Shown: piece after piece, positions 8,689 to 17,654 of the stretch
Layout of the letters: every line of letters starts with the position of its first letter
How positions within the stretch are numbered: position 1 is the first letter of the stretch
Source of the DNA: Candidatus Pristimantibacillus lignocellulolyticus
GTDB lineage: Bacteria > Bacillota > Bacilli > Paenibacillales > Paenibacillaceae
Length of the DNA: 64,000 nucleotides
Reading direction: 5' to 3'
Assembly: GCA_023639215.1 (NCBI GenBank)
Contig: CP097899.1
Span: 3,096,001-3,160,000, forward strand
Position numbers and translations under genes: made by a program
The notes under the pieces: generated by a model
Seen by the model: the letters and a program-made list of their open reading frames with translations, nothing else
The model's database searches: none
What the model was told of the DNA's origin: nothing

Positions 8689-9488
8689 GAACGTACACTT
8701 CAGTATGGCGAATTCGCTTTTTGAACGGTTTGCAGTATCGTACTGCGGCTTATGCTGGAATAGCGACGCAATTATTTTTTGGATTCATATTTATTATGAT
8801 TTACGTGGCCTTCTATAATCAAGCACCAGAACAACCTGATCTCTCGTTACAACAAGTTGTATCATATATATGGTTGCAGCAAATATGTCTATCCCTTGTG
8901 ATGCTTTGGATACGTGATCCTGAAATCTTTGAATTAATAACAAGTGGTAATATTGCCTATGAATTATGTCGACCAAGTTCTATCTATCCTTTCTGGTATA
9001 GTAAGCTACTAGCCCAACGAGTAGCCAATATGACGTTGCGTTGTGCGCCTGTAACGATAATTGTATTATTTCTACCAGAGCCATATCGATTAACCATTCC
9101 AACTAGCTTGATTACCTTCCTAGCTTTTCTAATTACCTTATTACTTGCATTGCTATTAGTTGTAGCGATTTCGATGTTAATCTACATATCTGTCTTTTGG
9201 ACAATGTCACCGACAGGTTCTATATTACTTATTGCAGTATTAGGTGAATTTTTAGCTGGCCTTGTTATTCCTATACCGCTTATGCCAAAGTGGATGCAAC
9301 TCATTACATATGCATTTCCATTCCGTTGGACGGTTGATTTCCCATTCCGTGTTTTCAATGAACATGTGCAAGGAACTGAACTTATTGTTGGGATTTGCAA
9401 TCAAGTAGGTTGGTTAGTCGTTATGTTAGGGGCAGGGTATTGGTTAATGAAAAAAGCTTTACGAGCAGTTGTTATTCAAGGAGGCTAG
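8685..9488 (+). CDS. ABC-2 type exporter permease, first subunit
   Basis: This 267-residue integral membrane protein has about six hydrophobic segments, an N-terminal cytosolic stretch (TYTSVWRIRFLNGLQYR) and conserved features of the ABC2_membrane_6-like permeases (IRDPEIFELITSGNIAYELCRP). Its start overlaps the ATPase stop by four bases, indicating translational coupling. It probably forms a heterodimer with the next gene product. Confidence 0.85.
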   Translation: MRTYTSVWRIRFLNGLQYRTAAYAGIATQLFFGFIFIMIYVAFYNQAPEQPDLSLQQVVSYIWLQQICLSLVMLWIRDPEIFELITSGNIAYELCRPSSIYPFWYSKLLAQRVANMTLRCAPVTIIVLFLPEPYRLTIPTSLITFLAFLITLLLALLLVVAISMLIYISVFWTMSPTGSILLIAVLGEFLAGLVIPIPLMPKWMQLITYAFPFRWTVDFPFRVFNEHVQGTELIVGICNQVGWLVVMLGAGYWLMKKALRAVVIQGG

Positions 9489-9490
9489 TG

Positions 9491-10273
9491 ATGACATTAT
9501 ATTATAAATATTTATTGATGCATTTGCGTTCGCAACTTCAATACAAAGGCTCATTTCTGATGCTCACTTTCGGTCAATTTTTCATACCGTTTACCATGTT
9601 CGCAGGGTTATATTTTATGTTTGAGAAGTTCGGAAAACTGCAAGAATGGAGTTTTGTTGAGGTTGCCTTATGTTTTGCGATCATTCATCAATCATTTTCA
9701 TTAAGTGAATGTTTTGCTAGAGGATTTGATAGTTTTTCTTCCCTCATTATTCGCGGAGATTTCGATCGACTATTGTTGCGCCCACGACATACAGTACTTC
9801 AAGTTCTCGGCTCAGCATTCGAATTTACGAAAATGGGGCGATTGTTACAAAGTTTGATCGTACTAATTTTTGCAATTAGCCAACTCCCACAACTATGGCA
9901 TTGGCAGCATATCTTAATTATTTTATTTATGATTGCGAATGGCGTATTTATATTTGTAGGGATATTTATGTTGGCAGCAACACTATGCTTTTGGACGGTA
10001 CAAGGACTAGAGGTTGCTAATGTATTTACTGATGGTGGACGAGAGATGGCTCAGTATCCACTTAATATTTATGAAAAGTGGGTCATGAAGTTATTTACTT
10101 TCATCATTCCTTTCGGACTGGTGAGTTATATTCCATTACGCATCATACTTGATAAAGTGGAAGCTCCATTATGGCAAGCGATGATCATCCCTTTCGGAGG
10201 ATCACTATTTTTAATTCCATGTTATCTAGCGTGGCAATTTGGTGTAAAGCACTATCGTTCAACTGGTTCGTAG
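9491..10273 (+). CDS. ABC-2 type exporter permease, second subunit
   Basis: This 260-residue permease has about six membrane segments and the motif SLIIRGDFDRLLLRPRHTV, which mirrors TSGNIAYELCRP of its partner, so the two are paralogous half-transporters. The start at 9491 follows AAGGAGG eight to nine bases upstream and lies two bases after the previous stop. A terminator follows. Confidence 0.85.
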   Translation: MTLYYKYLLMHLRSQLQYKGSFLMLTFGQFFIPFTMFAGLYFMFEKFGKLQEWSFVEVALCFAIIHQSFSLSECFARGFDSFSSLIIRGDFDRLLLRPRHTVLQVLGSAFEFTKMGRLLQSLIVLIFAISQLPQLWHWQHILIILFMIANGVFIFVGIFMLAATLCFWTVQGLEVANVFTDGGREMAQYPLNIYEKWVMKLFTFIIPFGLVSYIPLRIILDKVEAPLWQAMIIPFGGSLFLIPCYLAWQFGVKHYRSTGS

Positions 10274-10280
10274 AAATAGA

Positions 10281-10344
10281 AAAGTCGCTGTAGAATCATA
10301 GAATTGTATGAAACAGTTCTATTACTCTATAACGACTTTTTTTT
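10281..10344 (+). terminator. Terminator of the ABC exporter operon
   Basis: An imperfect long stem from AAAGTCG to CGACTTT is followed by eight T residues. It lies eight bases after the last permease gene. Confidence 0.8.
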
Positions 10345-10365
10345 ATATACTTATAAGTTCGATTC

Positions 10366-11280
10366 CTATTCGATGTCTACTGAATGATGATCAGCTTGAA
10401 TCGATTCAATGAAGAAGCGAGCACTTTTCGGCAAGTAATGATCCCTATGCCAGATGATTCCGTTATCTGATTGGAGTTCTTCGTTCGATAATGGGATCAT
10501 TTTAACTCGTGGGTCCATAAATGAATTCATAACCGAGCGTGGCAAAAGTGAAATGCCAATACCTTCTGCAATTAGGGCAATTGTAATCGCAACGGATGAA
10601 CATTCGCATATAATATTTGGTTCAAAATTATACTTGCGACAAGCGGTAATAACCTGTTCATGCATATGTGTCGTTTGATCTGTTTTCAGTGTTAATAATG
10701 GTAGACCAGCAAGTTCCTCGATGCAAAAGAGTTCCGTATCGTGATACTGCTCCCATTTACTAGGTATAACAACGACGAAAGGGTCAGAAGGTAACGGCAT
10801 AACAGCGAGTTGTTTGGGATCAGTAAGTGCTTCGAAAGGCAGACGGGCAAACACAATATCAATTGCACGTTTTTCCAACTGTTCGCCTAAGTAGTAATGA
10901 TCGCCTTCTAATATTTTGAAATTAACATGTGGATAGAGTCTACGAAATCGTTCAATAGGTTGGGGGAGTAGTGAGATGCATGAAAATACTGCACCAATGG
11001 ACAATACACCACGAACACCTTCTTCAAGCTCTTTCATCTCTTCTATGGTCTCATTAAATTGAGAGATAAGTGTTTCAGCTTTTTGTTTAAGTAGTGTGCC
11101 TGCATCTGTTAATTGCAAACCTTTGCCATGACGATCAAACAACCTGACACCTAGCTCATCTTCCATTTGTTTTAATTGACGACTTAAAGGTGGTTGTTCC
11201 ATGTTTAGAATTTTTGCAGCACGTGTAACTTGTCCCTCACGGGCTATAGTCAAAAAGTATTTTAATTGACGCATATCCAT
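10366..11280 (-). CDS. LysR-family transcriptional regulator
   Basis: The protein has 304 residues. An N-terminal winged helix (MRQLKYFLTIAREGQVTRAA, then PPLSRQLKQMEDELGVRLF) is followed by a LysR substrate-binding domain. A longer in-frame start exists, but the ATG at 11280 has GAGAGGAAG upstream and matches the usual LysR N-terminus. It is divergent from ilvE with about 130 bases between starts, so regulation of ilvE is plausible but not shown. The effector is unknown. Confidence 0.9.
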   Translation of the reverse strand: MDMRQLKYFLTIAREGQVTRAAKILNMEQPPLSRQLKQMEDELGVRLFDRHGKGLQLTDAGTLLKQKAETLISQFNETIEEMKELEEGVRGVLSIGAVFSCISLLPQPIERFRRLYPHVNFKILEGDHYYLGEQLEKRAIDIVFARLPFEALTDPKQLAVMPLPSDPFVVVIPSKWEQYHDTELFCIEELAGLPLLTLKTDQTTHMHEQVITACRKYNFEPNIICECSSVAITIALIAEGIGISLLPRSVMNSFMDPRVKMIPLSNEELQSDNGIIWHRDHYLPKSARFFIESIQADHHSVDIE

Positions 11281-11409
11281 GACAACGCTTCCTCTCGATA
11301 CTTCCATACTTAAAAGGTATGCCAACATCATAATATAGATATTATAAATATACGTGAATTCATGTTATCATTCAAATAAGAAAATAATTTCTAAGGAGAG
11401 AAATTCACA

Positions 11410-12483
11410 ATGGATCACACTATTCACATTGAACGTTCTACAAATCTTAAATCCAGACCGGACGAAAATAAACTTGGTTTTGGTCAATACTACACTGATC
11501 ACATGTTTATACTAGAATATACAGAAGGTCAAGGCTGGCACTCAGGCCGAGTTGTACCTTATCAAAATATTTCAATGGATCCTGCGGCAAAAGTATTCCA
11601 CTATGGTCAAACCGTATTTGAAGGTATGAAAGCATATCGTACAGAGCAGGGAATTAAGCTGTTCCGTCCTAAGAAAAACTTTGAGCGTCTTAATCGTTCT
11701 AATGCTCGCCTAAGTATTCCGCATATTGATGAAGATATTGCTTACAAAGGATTAATCGAATTGTTGAATGTTGATCGTGATTGGGTTCCAAGCGTTGAGG
11801 GAACTAGTCTCTACATTCGTCCATTTATTATTGCTACAGAAGCAGCACTTGGTGTAAATCCATCTCAAAACTACCTCTTCATGATCATTATGTCGCCGGT
11901 AGGAGCGTACTATGCTGAGGGTGTTAATCCTGTTAAGATTCATGTAGAATCTGAATTTGTACGTGCAGTTGCAGGTGGTGTTGGTGAAGCGAAAACAGCT
12001 GGTAACTATGCTGCTGGGCTAAATGCACAAGAGCAAGCTAAGGAACAAGGTTATTCTCAAGTATTGTGGCTTGATGGTGTACACAGACGTTATATTGAAG
12101 AAGTAGGTAGCATGAATGTGTTCTTTAAAATCAATGGTGTCGTTCATACGCCAATGTTAAATGGTAGCATACTAGATGGGATTACTCGTAATTCAGTAAT
12201 TACATTGCTGAAATATTGGGGGGTTCCGGTTGAAGAACGCCGTATCTCTATTGAAGAGTTAGTCGAGGCGCATCAAAAAGGACAACTTGAGGAAGCTTTT
12301 GGTACAGGTACAGCTGCAGTTATTTCTCCAGTTGGTGAATTAAGTTATCATGGTGAGAAATTTGTTATAAACAATGGTGAAATCGGTGAAATTTCCGGTA
12401 AAGTGTATGATACCATTACTGGTATTCAAACTGGTAAAGTTGAAGATCCATTCGGTTGGGTAGTTGGATTAGACTCAAACTAA
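11410..12483 (+). CDS. ilvE: Branched-chain amino acid aminotransferase
   Basis: This PLP-dependent fold-type IV aminotransferase catalyses the last step of leucine, isoleucine and valine synthesis. The PLP lysine lies in GEAKTAGNYAAGL at about K195. The family motif VFHYGQTVFEGMKAY lies near residue 63, and the C-terminal GTGTAAVISPV binds the phosphate. At 357 residues it matches the longer Bacillus type. AAGGAGAG precedes the ATG, and a strong terminator shared with the convergent gene follows. Confidence 0.95.
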   Translation: MDHTIHIERSTNLKSRPDENKLGFGQYYTDHMFILEYTEGQGWHSGRVVPYQNISMDPAAKVFHYGQTVFEGMKAYRTEQGIKLFRPKKNFERLNRSNARLSIPHIDEDIAYKGLIELLNVDRDWVPSVEGTSLYIRPFIIATEAALGVNPSQNYLFMIIMSPVGAYYAEGVNPVKIHVESEFVRAVAGGVGEAKTAGNYAAGLNAQEQAKEQGYSQVLWLDGVHRRYIEEVGSMNVFFKINGVVHTPMLNGSILDGITRNSVITLLKYWGVPVEERRISIEELVEAHQKGQLEEAFGTGTAAVISPVGELSYHGEKFVINNGEIGEISGKVYDTITGIQTGKVEDPFGWVVGLDSN

Positions 12484-12501
12484 AGGTTATCACAAATAAA
12501 A

Positions 12502-12568
12502 AAATCCCCAGCTCTTTGGATTGTAATGATAAAAGTTCATTACAGTTATCCAAACAGCTGGGGATTTC
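12502..12568. terminator. Bidirectional terminator between ilvE and a convergent gene
   Basis: A long stem of AAATCCCCAGCT with its complement CAGCTGGGGATTT and inner pairing TTGGAT/ATCCAA has an A run and T residues on its two sides. It serves ilvE and the minus-strand gene. Confidence 0.88.
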
Positions 12569-12571
12569 TTG

Positions 12572-13006
12572 TTAATGCACAGACAAGTATGCGATAGCTC
12601 GTCGACGTAATATTAATTCTTCATCAACTTCGGAGTTGGTATCCGAATCAGGTAGAAAATTAACTTGATGTAATGCATTAGTGAACAAATAAACAGCTCG
12701 TTGATCATAAAAGGTTGATTGCTGTAAATGTGAGGAGATTAGCTCGGTAAGAGTAGGAATAGAGAAGGGACCGATAAATGGGGCTAATTGATGTTCCCAA
12801 TCTTGTAAATCAAAGCTAATTTCGGAATCATCTACGAAGATCTCACTCCAACCATAGCCTCTACTACTAGAAATTCTCAGACATACACGATAACCATTTG
12901 CGTCTATGGCAAGTGCTGGAATGACGAAAATTTCAATTCGTTGAACTTGAAAAATTACTGAATCTGTCGGAAAATCCTGAAAATCATTAGATGGACAAAT
13001 TGTCAT
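12572..13006 (-). CDS. Unknown protein controlled by a c-di-AMP riboswitch
   Basis: I recognise no family for this 144-residue soluble protein. It has an N-terminal beta-rich half with RGYGWSEIFVDDSEI (about 50-65) and an acidic helical C-terminus (about 120-144). The start is well supported by AAAGGAGAG seven bases upstream. That site lies at the very end of a ydaO-type aptamer, so expression should respond to c-di-AMP. Genes under this riboswitch usually act in potassium or osmolyte transport or cell-wall remodelling, but nothing in this sequence points to a transporter or hydrolase. The YGWSE stretch slightly recalls enolase-superfamily N-termini, but the protein is too short to be one. 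Confidence 0.85.
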   Translation of the reverse strand: MTICPSNDFQDFPTDSVIFQVQRIEIFVIPALAIDANGYRVCLRISSSRGYGWSEIFVDDSEISFDLQDWEHQLAPFIGPFSIPTLTELISSHLQQSTFYDQRAVYLFTNALHQVNFLPDSDTNSEVDEELILRRRAIAYLSVH

Positions 13007-13021
13007 TGAACATCTCTCCTT

Positions 13022-13163
13022 TTCACGCTGACGAGGTTAGCTGTCGGGTTCGGGCTAGAGAGTTGCCCTACAGTCTAATGATTCAGACTTGATTCACCCC
13101 AGGAAATCGATAAAACCGATTCTGATTGGTTCCCCCGCTTTTTCATACGAAAAATTAAGCGAA
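13022..13163 (-). promoter_or_regulatory. c-di-AMP riboswitch (ydaO/yuaA leader)
   Basis: Read on the minus strand, the conserved blocks appear in the family order: CGCTTAAT, GCGGGGGAACC, TGGGGTGAATC, a small variable hairpin (AGTCTGAATCATTAGACT), GTAGGGC, then GCCCGAACCCGACAGC and TAACCTCGTCAGCG. The outer CGCT/AGCG can close P1. The Shine-Dalgarno of the next gene follows within a few bases of the aptamer. I see no intrinsic terminator between aptamer and gene, which suggests control of translation initiation rather than attenuation. Confidence 0.93.
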
Positions 13164-13266
13164 ATATATTATTAGTTTACTTCGTTATAACTTATTTGTA
13201 AACGAAAGTAAGCTATCGATAAGGGAAAAGAATCAGTATTGGCACATGTGCACAAATATTTTTATT

Positions 13267-13295
13267 TTGCGTTATTTATTAAATTCAAGTATGAT
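13267..13295 (+). promoter_or_regulatory. Probable sigma-A promoter of the aldolase-like gene
   Basis: TTGCGT and TATGAT are separated by 17 bases, 44 bases upstream of the start codon. This is a sequence match only. Confidence 0.5.
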
Positions 13296-13338
13296 GATTA
13301 AAATACGAACTAAGTTCAGAATAAAAGGAGTATCAGAT

Positions 13339-14298
13339 ATGCAATCCAAAACTAATCATTGTAAAATTGTAGACTGTACGATTCGCGATGGCGGACTTGT
13401 AAACAATTGGGATTTCAGCGTTGAATTTGTTCAACATTTATATAAGAGTTTGAATGAAGCTGGCGTTGATTATATGGAAATTGGATACAAAAACTCTCCT
13501 AAATTGCTTAAAGGTGCTGACCAAGCTGGTCCATGGAGATTCCTTAATGATGATTTTCTTAGAACAGTAATTCCTAATAAAGGTCAAACTAAGCTTTCTG
13601 CACTTGTTGATATTGGCCGTGTTGATGAAAATGATATCTTGCCTCGTAGTGAGAGCATGATTGACCTAATTCGTGTTGCTTGTTACATCCAAGATGTGGA
13701 CAAGGCTCTTGAATTAGTTCAAATTTTCCATGACCGTGGATATGAAACAACAATTAATATTATGGCATTGTCTAACGTGCTTGAAAATCAATTGCTAGAA
13801 GCATTCGAACTAATTAATGCTAGCGCTGTTGATTTTGTATATGTGGTTGACTCTTATGGAAGCATGAAGCCGAATGATATGAATTATTTGGTAGATAAAT
13901 TCCAAGAACATCTTCCTAACAAACGTTTAGGTGTTCACGCTCATAATAACCTTCAGCTTGCTTTTGCAAACACGCTTCTTGCAGCTGGTAAAGGTGTTGA
14001 ATTGCTTGATGCTTCTGTATACGGAATGGGTCGTGCTGCAGGTAACTGTAACACTGAACTTCTAGTATCAGAACTTCAAAACACAAAATACAATGTTCGT
14101 CCTGTGCTTGATATGATCGAGCAGCATATGGTTTCTATGCGTGAAAAAGTAGAATGGGGTTATAACATCCCGTACATGGTAACTGGTGTACTTGATGAGC
14201 ATCCACGTTCTGCAATGGCGATAAGAAACTCTGAGGACAAAGATAAATACGTAGAATTCTACGATCAACTTACAACTCCAGAGATGTCAAGTAAATAA
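13339..14298 (+). CDS. DRE-TIM metallolyase, aldolase-like (HMG-CoA lyase/hydroxy-oxovalerate aldolase fold)
   Basis: This 319-residue TIM-barrel enzyme has the N-terminal DCTIRDGG motif (metal-binding Asp and catalytic Arg) and the metal ligands in GVHAHNN near residue 200. GMGRAAGNCNTE near 235 matches the conserved Gly/Asn region of 4-hydroxy-2-oxovalerate aldolases. No partner acetaldehyde dehydrogenase is adjacent, so the substrate is unknown. The start follows AAAGGAG by eight bases. It is a single gene with its own promoter and terminator. Confidence 0.85.
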   Translation: MQSKTNHCKIVDCTIRDGGLVNNWDFSVEFVQHLYKSLNEAGVDYMEIGYKNSPKLLKGADQAGPWRFLNDDFLRTVIPNKGQTKLSALVDIGRVDENDILPRSESMIDLIRVACYIQDVDKALELVQIFHDRGYETTINIMALSNVLENQLLEAFELINASAVDFVYVVDSYGSMKPNDMNYLVDKFQEHLPNKRLGVHAHNNLQLAFANTLLAAGKGVELLDASVYGMGRAAGNCNTELLVSELQNTKYNVRPVLDMIEQHMVSMREKVEWGYNIPYMVTGVLDEHPRSAMAIRNSEDKDKYVEFYDQLTTPEMSSK

Positions 14299-14308
14299 GT
14301 GTAATATT

Positions 14309-14340
14309 AAGGTTAGTTCAGAAATGAACTAACCTTTTTT
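14309..14340 (+). terminator. Terminator of the aldolase-like gene
   Basis: The perfect stem AAGGTTAGTTCA / TGAACTAACCTT has a GAAA loop and a T run. Confidence 0.93.
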
Positions 14341-14357
14341 GTTATGTTCAAAACTAT

Positions 14358-14628
14358 CCGACGAATAATTCGAGGACAGCAGCAACACTGCCAAAGTAGT
14401 TGCCCGAAGCGTATGCCCACAAACCGACGAATACCAATTCGAGGTAAGCAGCAGCGCTGCCAAGGTAGTTGCCCCAAAGCATATACCCACAAACCGACGA
14501 ATGCCAATTCGAGGTAAAGCAGCAGCGCTGCCAAAGTAGTTGCCCCCAAAGCATATACCCACAATCCGACGAATACCAATTCGAGGTAAGCAGCAGCGCT
14601 GCCAAAGTAGTTGCCCCGAAGCGTAGCT
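14358..14628. repeat. Tandem array of four units of about 70 bp
   Basis: CCGACGAAT recurs at about 14358, 14424, 14494 and 14566, followed each time by AATTCGAGG, then AGCAGCGCTGCCAA, then GTAGTTGCCC. The units carry the small palindrome GCAGCGCTGC. All minus-strand frames stay open through the array, but none has a ribosome-binding site. It directly abuts an inverted family A copy. Confidence 0.8.
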
Positions 14629-14778
14629 CCGACGTCAGCACCAAGAAGATGCCATGAAGCTAGGATTGTCGAGAAACGGAGCGTACGTTATTGGTACGTG
14701 AGTATCGCAGACTTCCGATGAATGGCATATTCGCAGTCGAGTAAACAACGAAGCTACACATCGTGATCACGTCGGAGC
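14629..14778 (-). repeat. Family A palindromic repeat, inverted copy
   Basis: The reverse strand reads as a family A element. Outer arms CTCCGACGT and ACGTCGGAG are perfectly complementary and unlike those of other copies. The core blocks GATCACGATG, GAATATGCCATTCATCGG, the apex TACCAATAACGTACG and GGCATCTTCTTGGTGCTGAC are present. It ends six bases before the glutamate dehydrogenase stop codon, so it lies just downstream of that gene in the gene's own direction. Confidence 0.82.
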
Positions 14779-14784
14779 CCTGGG

Positions 14785-16164
14785 TTAGTAGAGCTTGCCT
14801 TGACGATAGAGAACAAGAGCCAACTTCATCACCGCATGATTGTAGCAAGTTTGGCGTAGTTGATGATTTTGACTGAAAAACAGCGGGAATACTTGATCTA
14901 ATGTTTTTTGCATTTTATCATAGAGTAGCTCGTATACATGCTCCTCGCTATAAAACTGTGTATCTTTCCCTTGTAACCACTCAAAATAAGAGACGATTAC
15001 CCCACCAGCGTTAGCAAGAATATCAGGAATTACGATCACGTTTTTAGCGGCTAATATGTCGTCAGCCTCACCAGTAATAGGTGCATTCGCTCCCTCAACA
15101 ATCCACTTCGCCTTTACTTGATTCACATTACCCTGATGAATTTGTTCCTCCAAAGCAGCTAAAAACAAAACATCGACTTCTTGATATAATACAGCTTCAC
15201 GGTTTTGAATTTGTGCATCGATATTGTATTCTGCACAAGCTTCAATTGTCGTCGGTAGTTCACCTGCATGTTCTGCACTATATTGTAATAGTTTATCGAT
15301 AGGAAGACCTTTCTCGTGGAACAACGTAACGTTACGATCACTTACTGCAACAACAGTATGTTGATTAGAGTGATCATTGAAAATTTCTTGGGCGATAACA
15401 GCTCCTACATTACCAAATCCTTGGATAGCCATTGTAAGAGGTCGATTCAAATAACTTTTTGCAATAGGCAAGTATGGATTATTATATGTTTCAAGCGTAG
15501 ATAGGTTACTACGAATGTATTGATCAAGCATATATTTGAAACTGAAATAGACACCTTTCCCAGTTGCTTCACGTCTACCAAGTGAGCCACCAGAAACAAT
15601 ACTTTTCCCCGTGAAACTACCCAGATAAGGTTTACCTGGATGGATGCTTTTGTACTCTGCTGTCATCCAGTCCATTTCACGCTCTCCTGTACCCATATCA
15701 GGAGCGGGTATGTCTTTGTCAGGACCAAGAATGTCGGTAAAGTACTGCACATACTTTTTGCAAATTAGATATAATTCTCGCTCGGAGTATTTACGTGGAT
15801 TAATTCCTACTCCACCTTTACCACCGCCGAAAGGAACATCATGTAATGCATTTTTCAGTGTCATTAAAGCTGCAAGATTGCTTACTTCATCTTCATTGAC
15901 TGATTCATGGAATCGTATGCCGCCTTTGTATGGACCAATAGCATCATTATGCTGGATACGATAGGCGGGAATTCGAACAACATTACCGTTGTCTAATGTA
16001 ATTCTTAAATAAGCTTTATGAGTCTTATTCGGCGTAGAAAGAATGGCACCTATTGATTGAAAAATTTGCTCTCTAGAATTACCTTTTAGTAAAGGTAAAA
16101 TTGCATGATCAGCCAACAGAATATCTAGCGCTTGTTGGACGATCGTGCCTGTTTGTCTTCCCAT
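14785..16164 (-). CDS. Glu/Leu/Phe/Val-type glutamate dehydrogenase
   Basis: It interconverts glutamate and 2-oxoglutarate with NAD(P). The catalytic region has PYKGGIRFHESV and the lysine-containing KNALHDVPFGGGKGGV; APDMGTGEREMDW follows, then a Rossmann domain with IQGFGNVG. At about 459 residues it is longer than RocG/GudB (about 424). The start at 16164 was chosen because AAGGAG lies nine bases upstream; a longer form from 16185 would begin upstream of that site. I cannot tell whether the role is catabolic (RocG-like) or biosynthetic. Downstream is an inverted family A repeat and no classical terminator. Confidence 0.9.
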   Translation of the reverse strand: MGRQTGTIVQQALDILLADHAILPLLKGNSREQIFQSIGAILSTPNKTHKAYLRITLDNGNVVRIPAYRIQHNDAIGPYKGGIRFHESVNEDEVSNLAALMTLKNALHDVPFGGGKGGVGINPRKYSERELYLICKKYVQYFTDILGPDKDIPAPDMGTGEREMDWMTAEYKSIHPGKPYLGSFTGKSIVSGGSLGRREATGKGVYFSFKYMLDQYIRSNLSTLETYNNPYLPIAKSYLNRPLTMAIQGFGNVGAVIAQEIFNDHSNQHTVVAVSDRNVTLFHEKGLPIDKLLQYSAEHAGELPTTIEACAEYNIDAQIQNREAVLYQEVDVLFLAALEEQIHQGNVNQVKAKWIVEGANAPITGEADDILAAKNVIVIPDILANAGGVIVSYFEWLQGKDTQFYSEEHVYELLYDKMQKTLDQVFPLFFSQNHQLRQTCYNHAVMKLALVLYRQGKLY

Positions 16165-16279
16165 TTGTCTCAGCTCCTTAATCATATTGACGCTGTATCT
16201 TTATATGATGTACTACTGCAAGAGAATGATACAAACGCATTTTACATAACATATTGCAATTAGATGAATGTTAACAAAG

Positions 16280-16308
16280 TTGCAACACATTAATATTACT
16301 CCTATGTT
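16280..16308 (+). promoter_or_regulatory. Possible sigma-A promoter of the CopD-like gene
   Basis: TTGCAA and TATGTT are separated by 17 bases, 69 bases upstream of the TTG start codon. Confidence 0.4.
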
Positions 16309-16376
16309 ACACTGAACTAGATCAATTAGGTATATTAAGATGTAAATATTTAACTACTTATTTAGGATGTGACATA

Positions 16377-17555
16377 TTGGATACGCTTTTGTATATCAGT
16401 AACGTAATTTTGTATATGGCTTTATTAGCTACATCGGGGCTAATTATCGCAAATTCGTTACTTGGGACGAAGTGGGAACAGTTAACTTTAGCAATTATTC
16501 AGCTTCGTACTAAGCAACTTAGTAAAATTTTATTCATCGCAGTTTTATTTACATTATGTATTCAGTCAATGCAGTGGATAGAAATATTCGGTGTTGATTC
16601 GATTCAATGGAAGGAATTACTACTTAATACGTCTACAGGTAAAAGTTTAATTTATTTATTCGTGCTAACTCTTGTAGGTTTGTTTCTTAAGAGATTCGAT
16701 AGCTTATTAAGCATCATTTGGGCATGGGTGATTCTCTTCGGAGAAGCAATGAATGGTCATATTGCAGCTCTAGAAAATGGTCAGTCAGGAATAATCTTTG
16801 ATTATATCCATCTGGCATGCGCTGCGATATGGATAGGCGGCGTAATAATTTTGTGGGTACTATGGAGACATGAAAGATCTATTGTTGCCGAATTTATGAT
16901 TAAATTCTCCAAAATATTATGGGTAACGATAGCACTTGTAGCGATAAGTGGTATTTTGCTTACAATCCTTATATTACCGAGCTGGATGTACTTACTGTAC
17001 ACGTCATGGGGCAAATGGCTTTTAATAAAAATTGTTGTAATTAGCTTGGCTATTGGGTTGGGCTATCTTGCTCGAATAAAAATTGTAAAACATCAAAATA
17101 ATCCACAACGTGCTATGTTGACGGAAGCTATTTTATTAGTAGCTATTATTATGATTGCAGCGTTGATAAGTCAGATTAGTCCAATGCCTAATATGAACAA
17201 TTCATTGAACGTTCATAAAATGGGTGAAGAACTTCATTATACAGTGAAGCTTACACCTAATGCCCCTGGTCCGAATAAATTAAGTGTAACGCTATGGACG
17301 CTGGAGGAAGAAGGAAAAGTGGCAACAGTTGATGTATTGGTAGTTGCAGAAGATAAACCAGCAAGGTCAGAACGTGTTTTCGAACTTGTACAGGCTGATC
17401 TTGAGGATGAATTTGCATTCGATAATTTCAATGAATCCAGATTTGTTATGAAGGATTTACAATTGCCATATCCAAGTGATTGGCAAGCAAAAGTAAAGAT
17501 TACGTTTGAAGATGGACATGAGCGTAGTTTTGACTTTATGTTTAGCAATGATTAA
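16377..17555 (+). CDS. CopD-like membrane protein with a C-terminal extracytoplasmic domain
   Basis: About eight membrane helices (residues 1-270) with conserved histidines, including NGHIAAL and DYIHLACAAIWIGGV, match the copper-resistance D family. The C-terminal about 115 residues are soluble and beta-rich (TVKLTPNAPGPNKLSVTLWTL), like the FixH/YtkA-type domains often joined to CopD. A copper uptake or handling role is a family inference. The start is TTG with AGGATGTG upstream. No CopC is adjacent, although a CuA-type lipoprotein lies 8 kb away. Confidence 0.82.
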   Translation: MDTLLYISNVILYMALLATSGLIIANSLLGTKWEQLTLAIIQLRTKQLSKILFIAVLFTLCIQSMQWIEIFGVDSIQWKELLLNTSTGKSLIYLFVLTLVGLFLKRFDSLLSIIWAWVILFGEAMNGHIAALENGQSGIIFDYIHLACAAIWIGGVIILWVLWRHERSIVAEFMIKFSKILWVTIALVAISGILLTILILPSWMYLLYTSWGKWLLIKIVVISLAIGLGYLARIKIVKHQNNPQRAMLTEAILLVAIIMIAALISQISPMPNMNNSLNVHKMGEELHYTVKLTPNAPGPNKLSVTLWTLEEEGKVATVDVLVVAEDKPARSERVFELVQADLEDEFAFDNFNESRFVMKDLQLPYPSDWQAKVKITFEDGHERSFDFMFSND

Positions 17556-17619
17556 TTCTTTTGAACTCACTAAGGTTGTTTACTAAATTGATTAGAATCG
17601 ATCTTTTTAATTGACTATC

Positions 17620-17648
17620 TTGCATGAGAAGAATATATTGTCTATAAT
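17620..17648 (+). promoter_or_regulatory. Promoter of the pheST T-box leader
   Basis: TTGCAT and TATAAT are separated by exactly 17 bases just upstream of the T-box stem I. Confidence 0.65.
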
Positions 17649-17654
17649 ATTAGC

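Noticed and set aside
14313..14644. Minus-strand open frames in the 70-bp array
   Set aside because: All three frames are open only because the unit lacks stop codons; no start signal, and the peptides are repeat artefacts.
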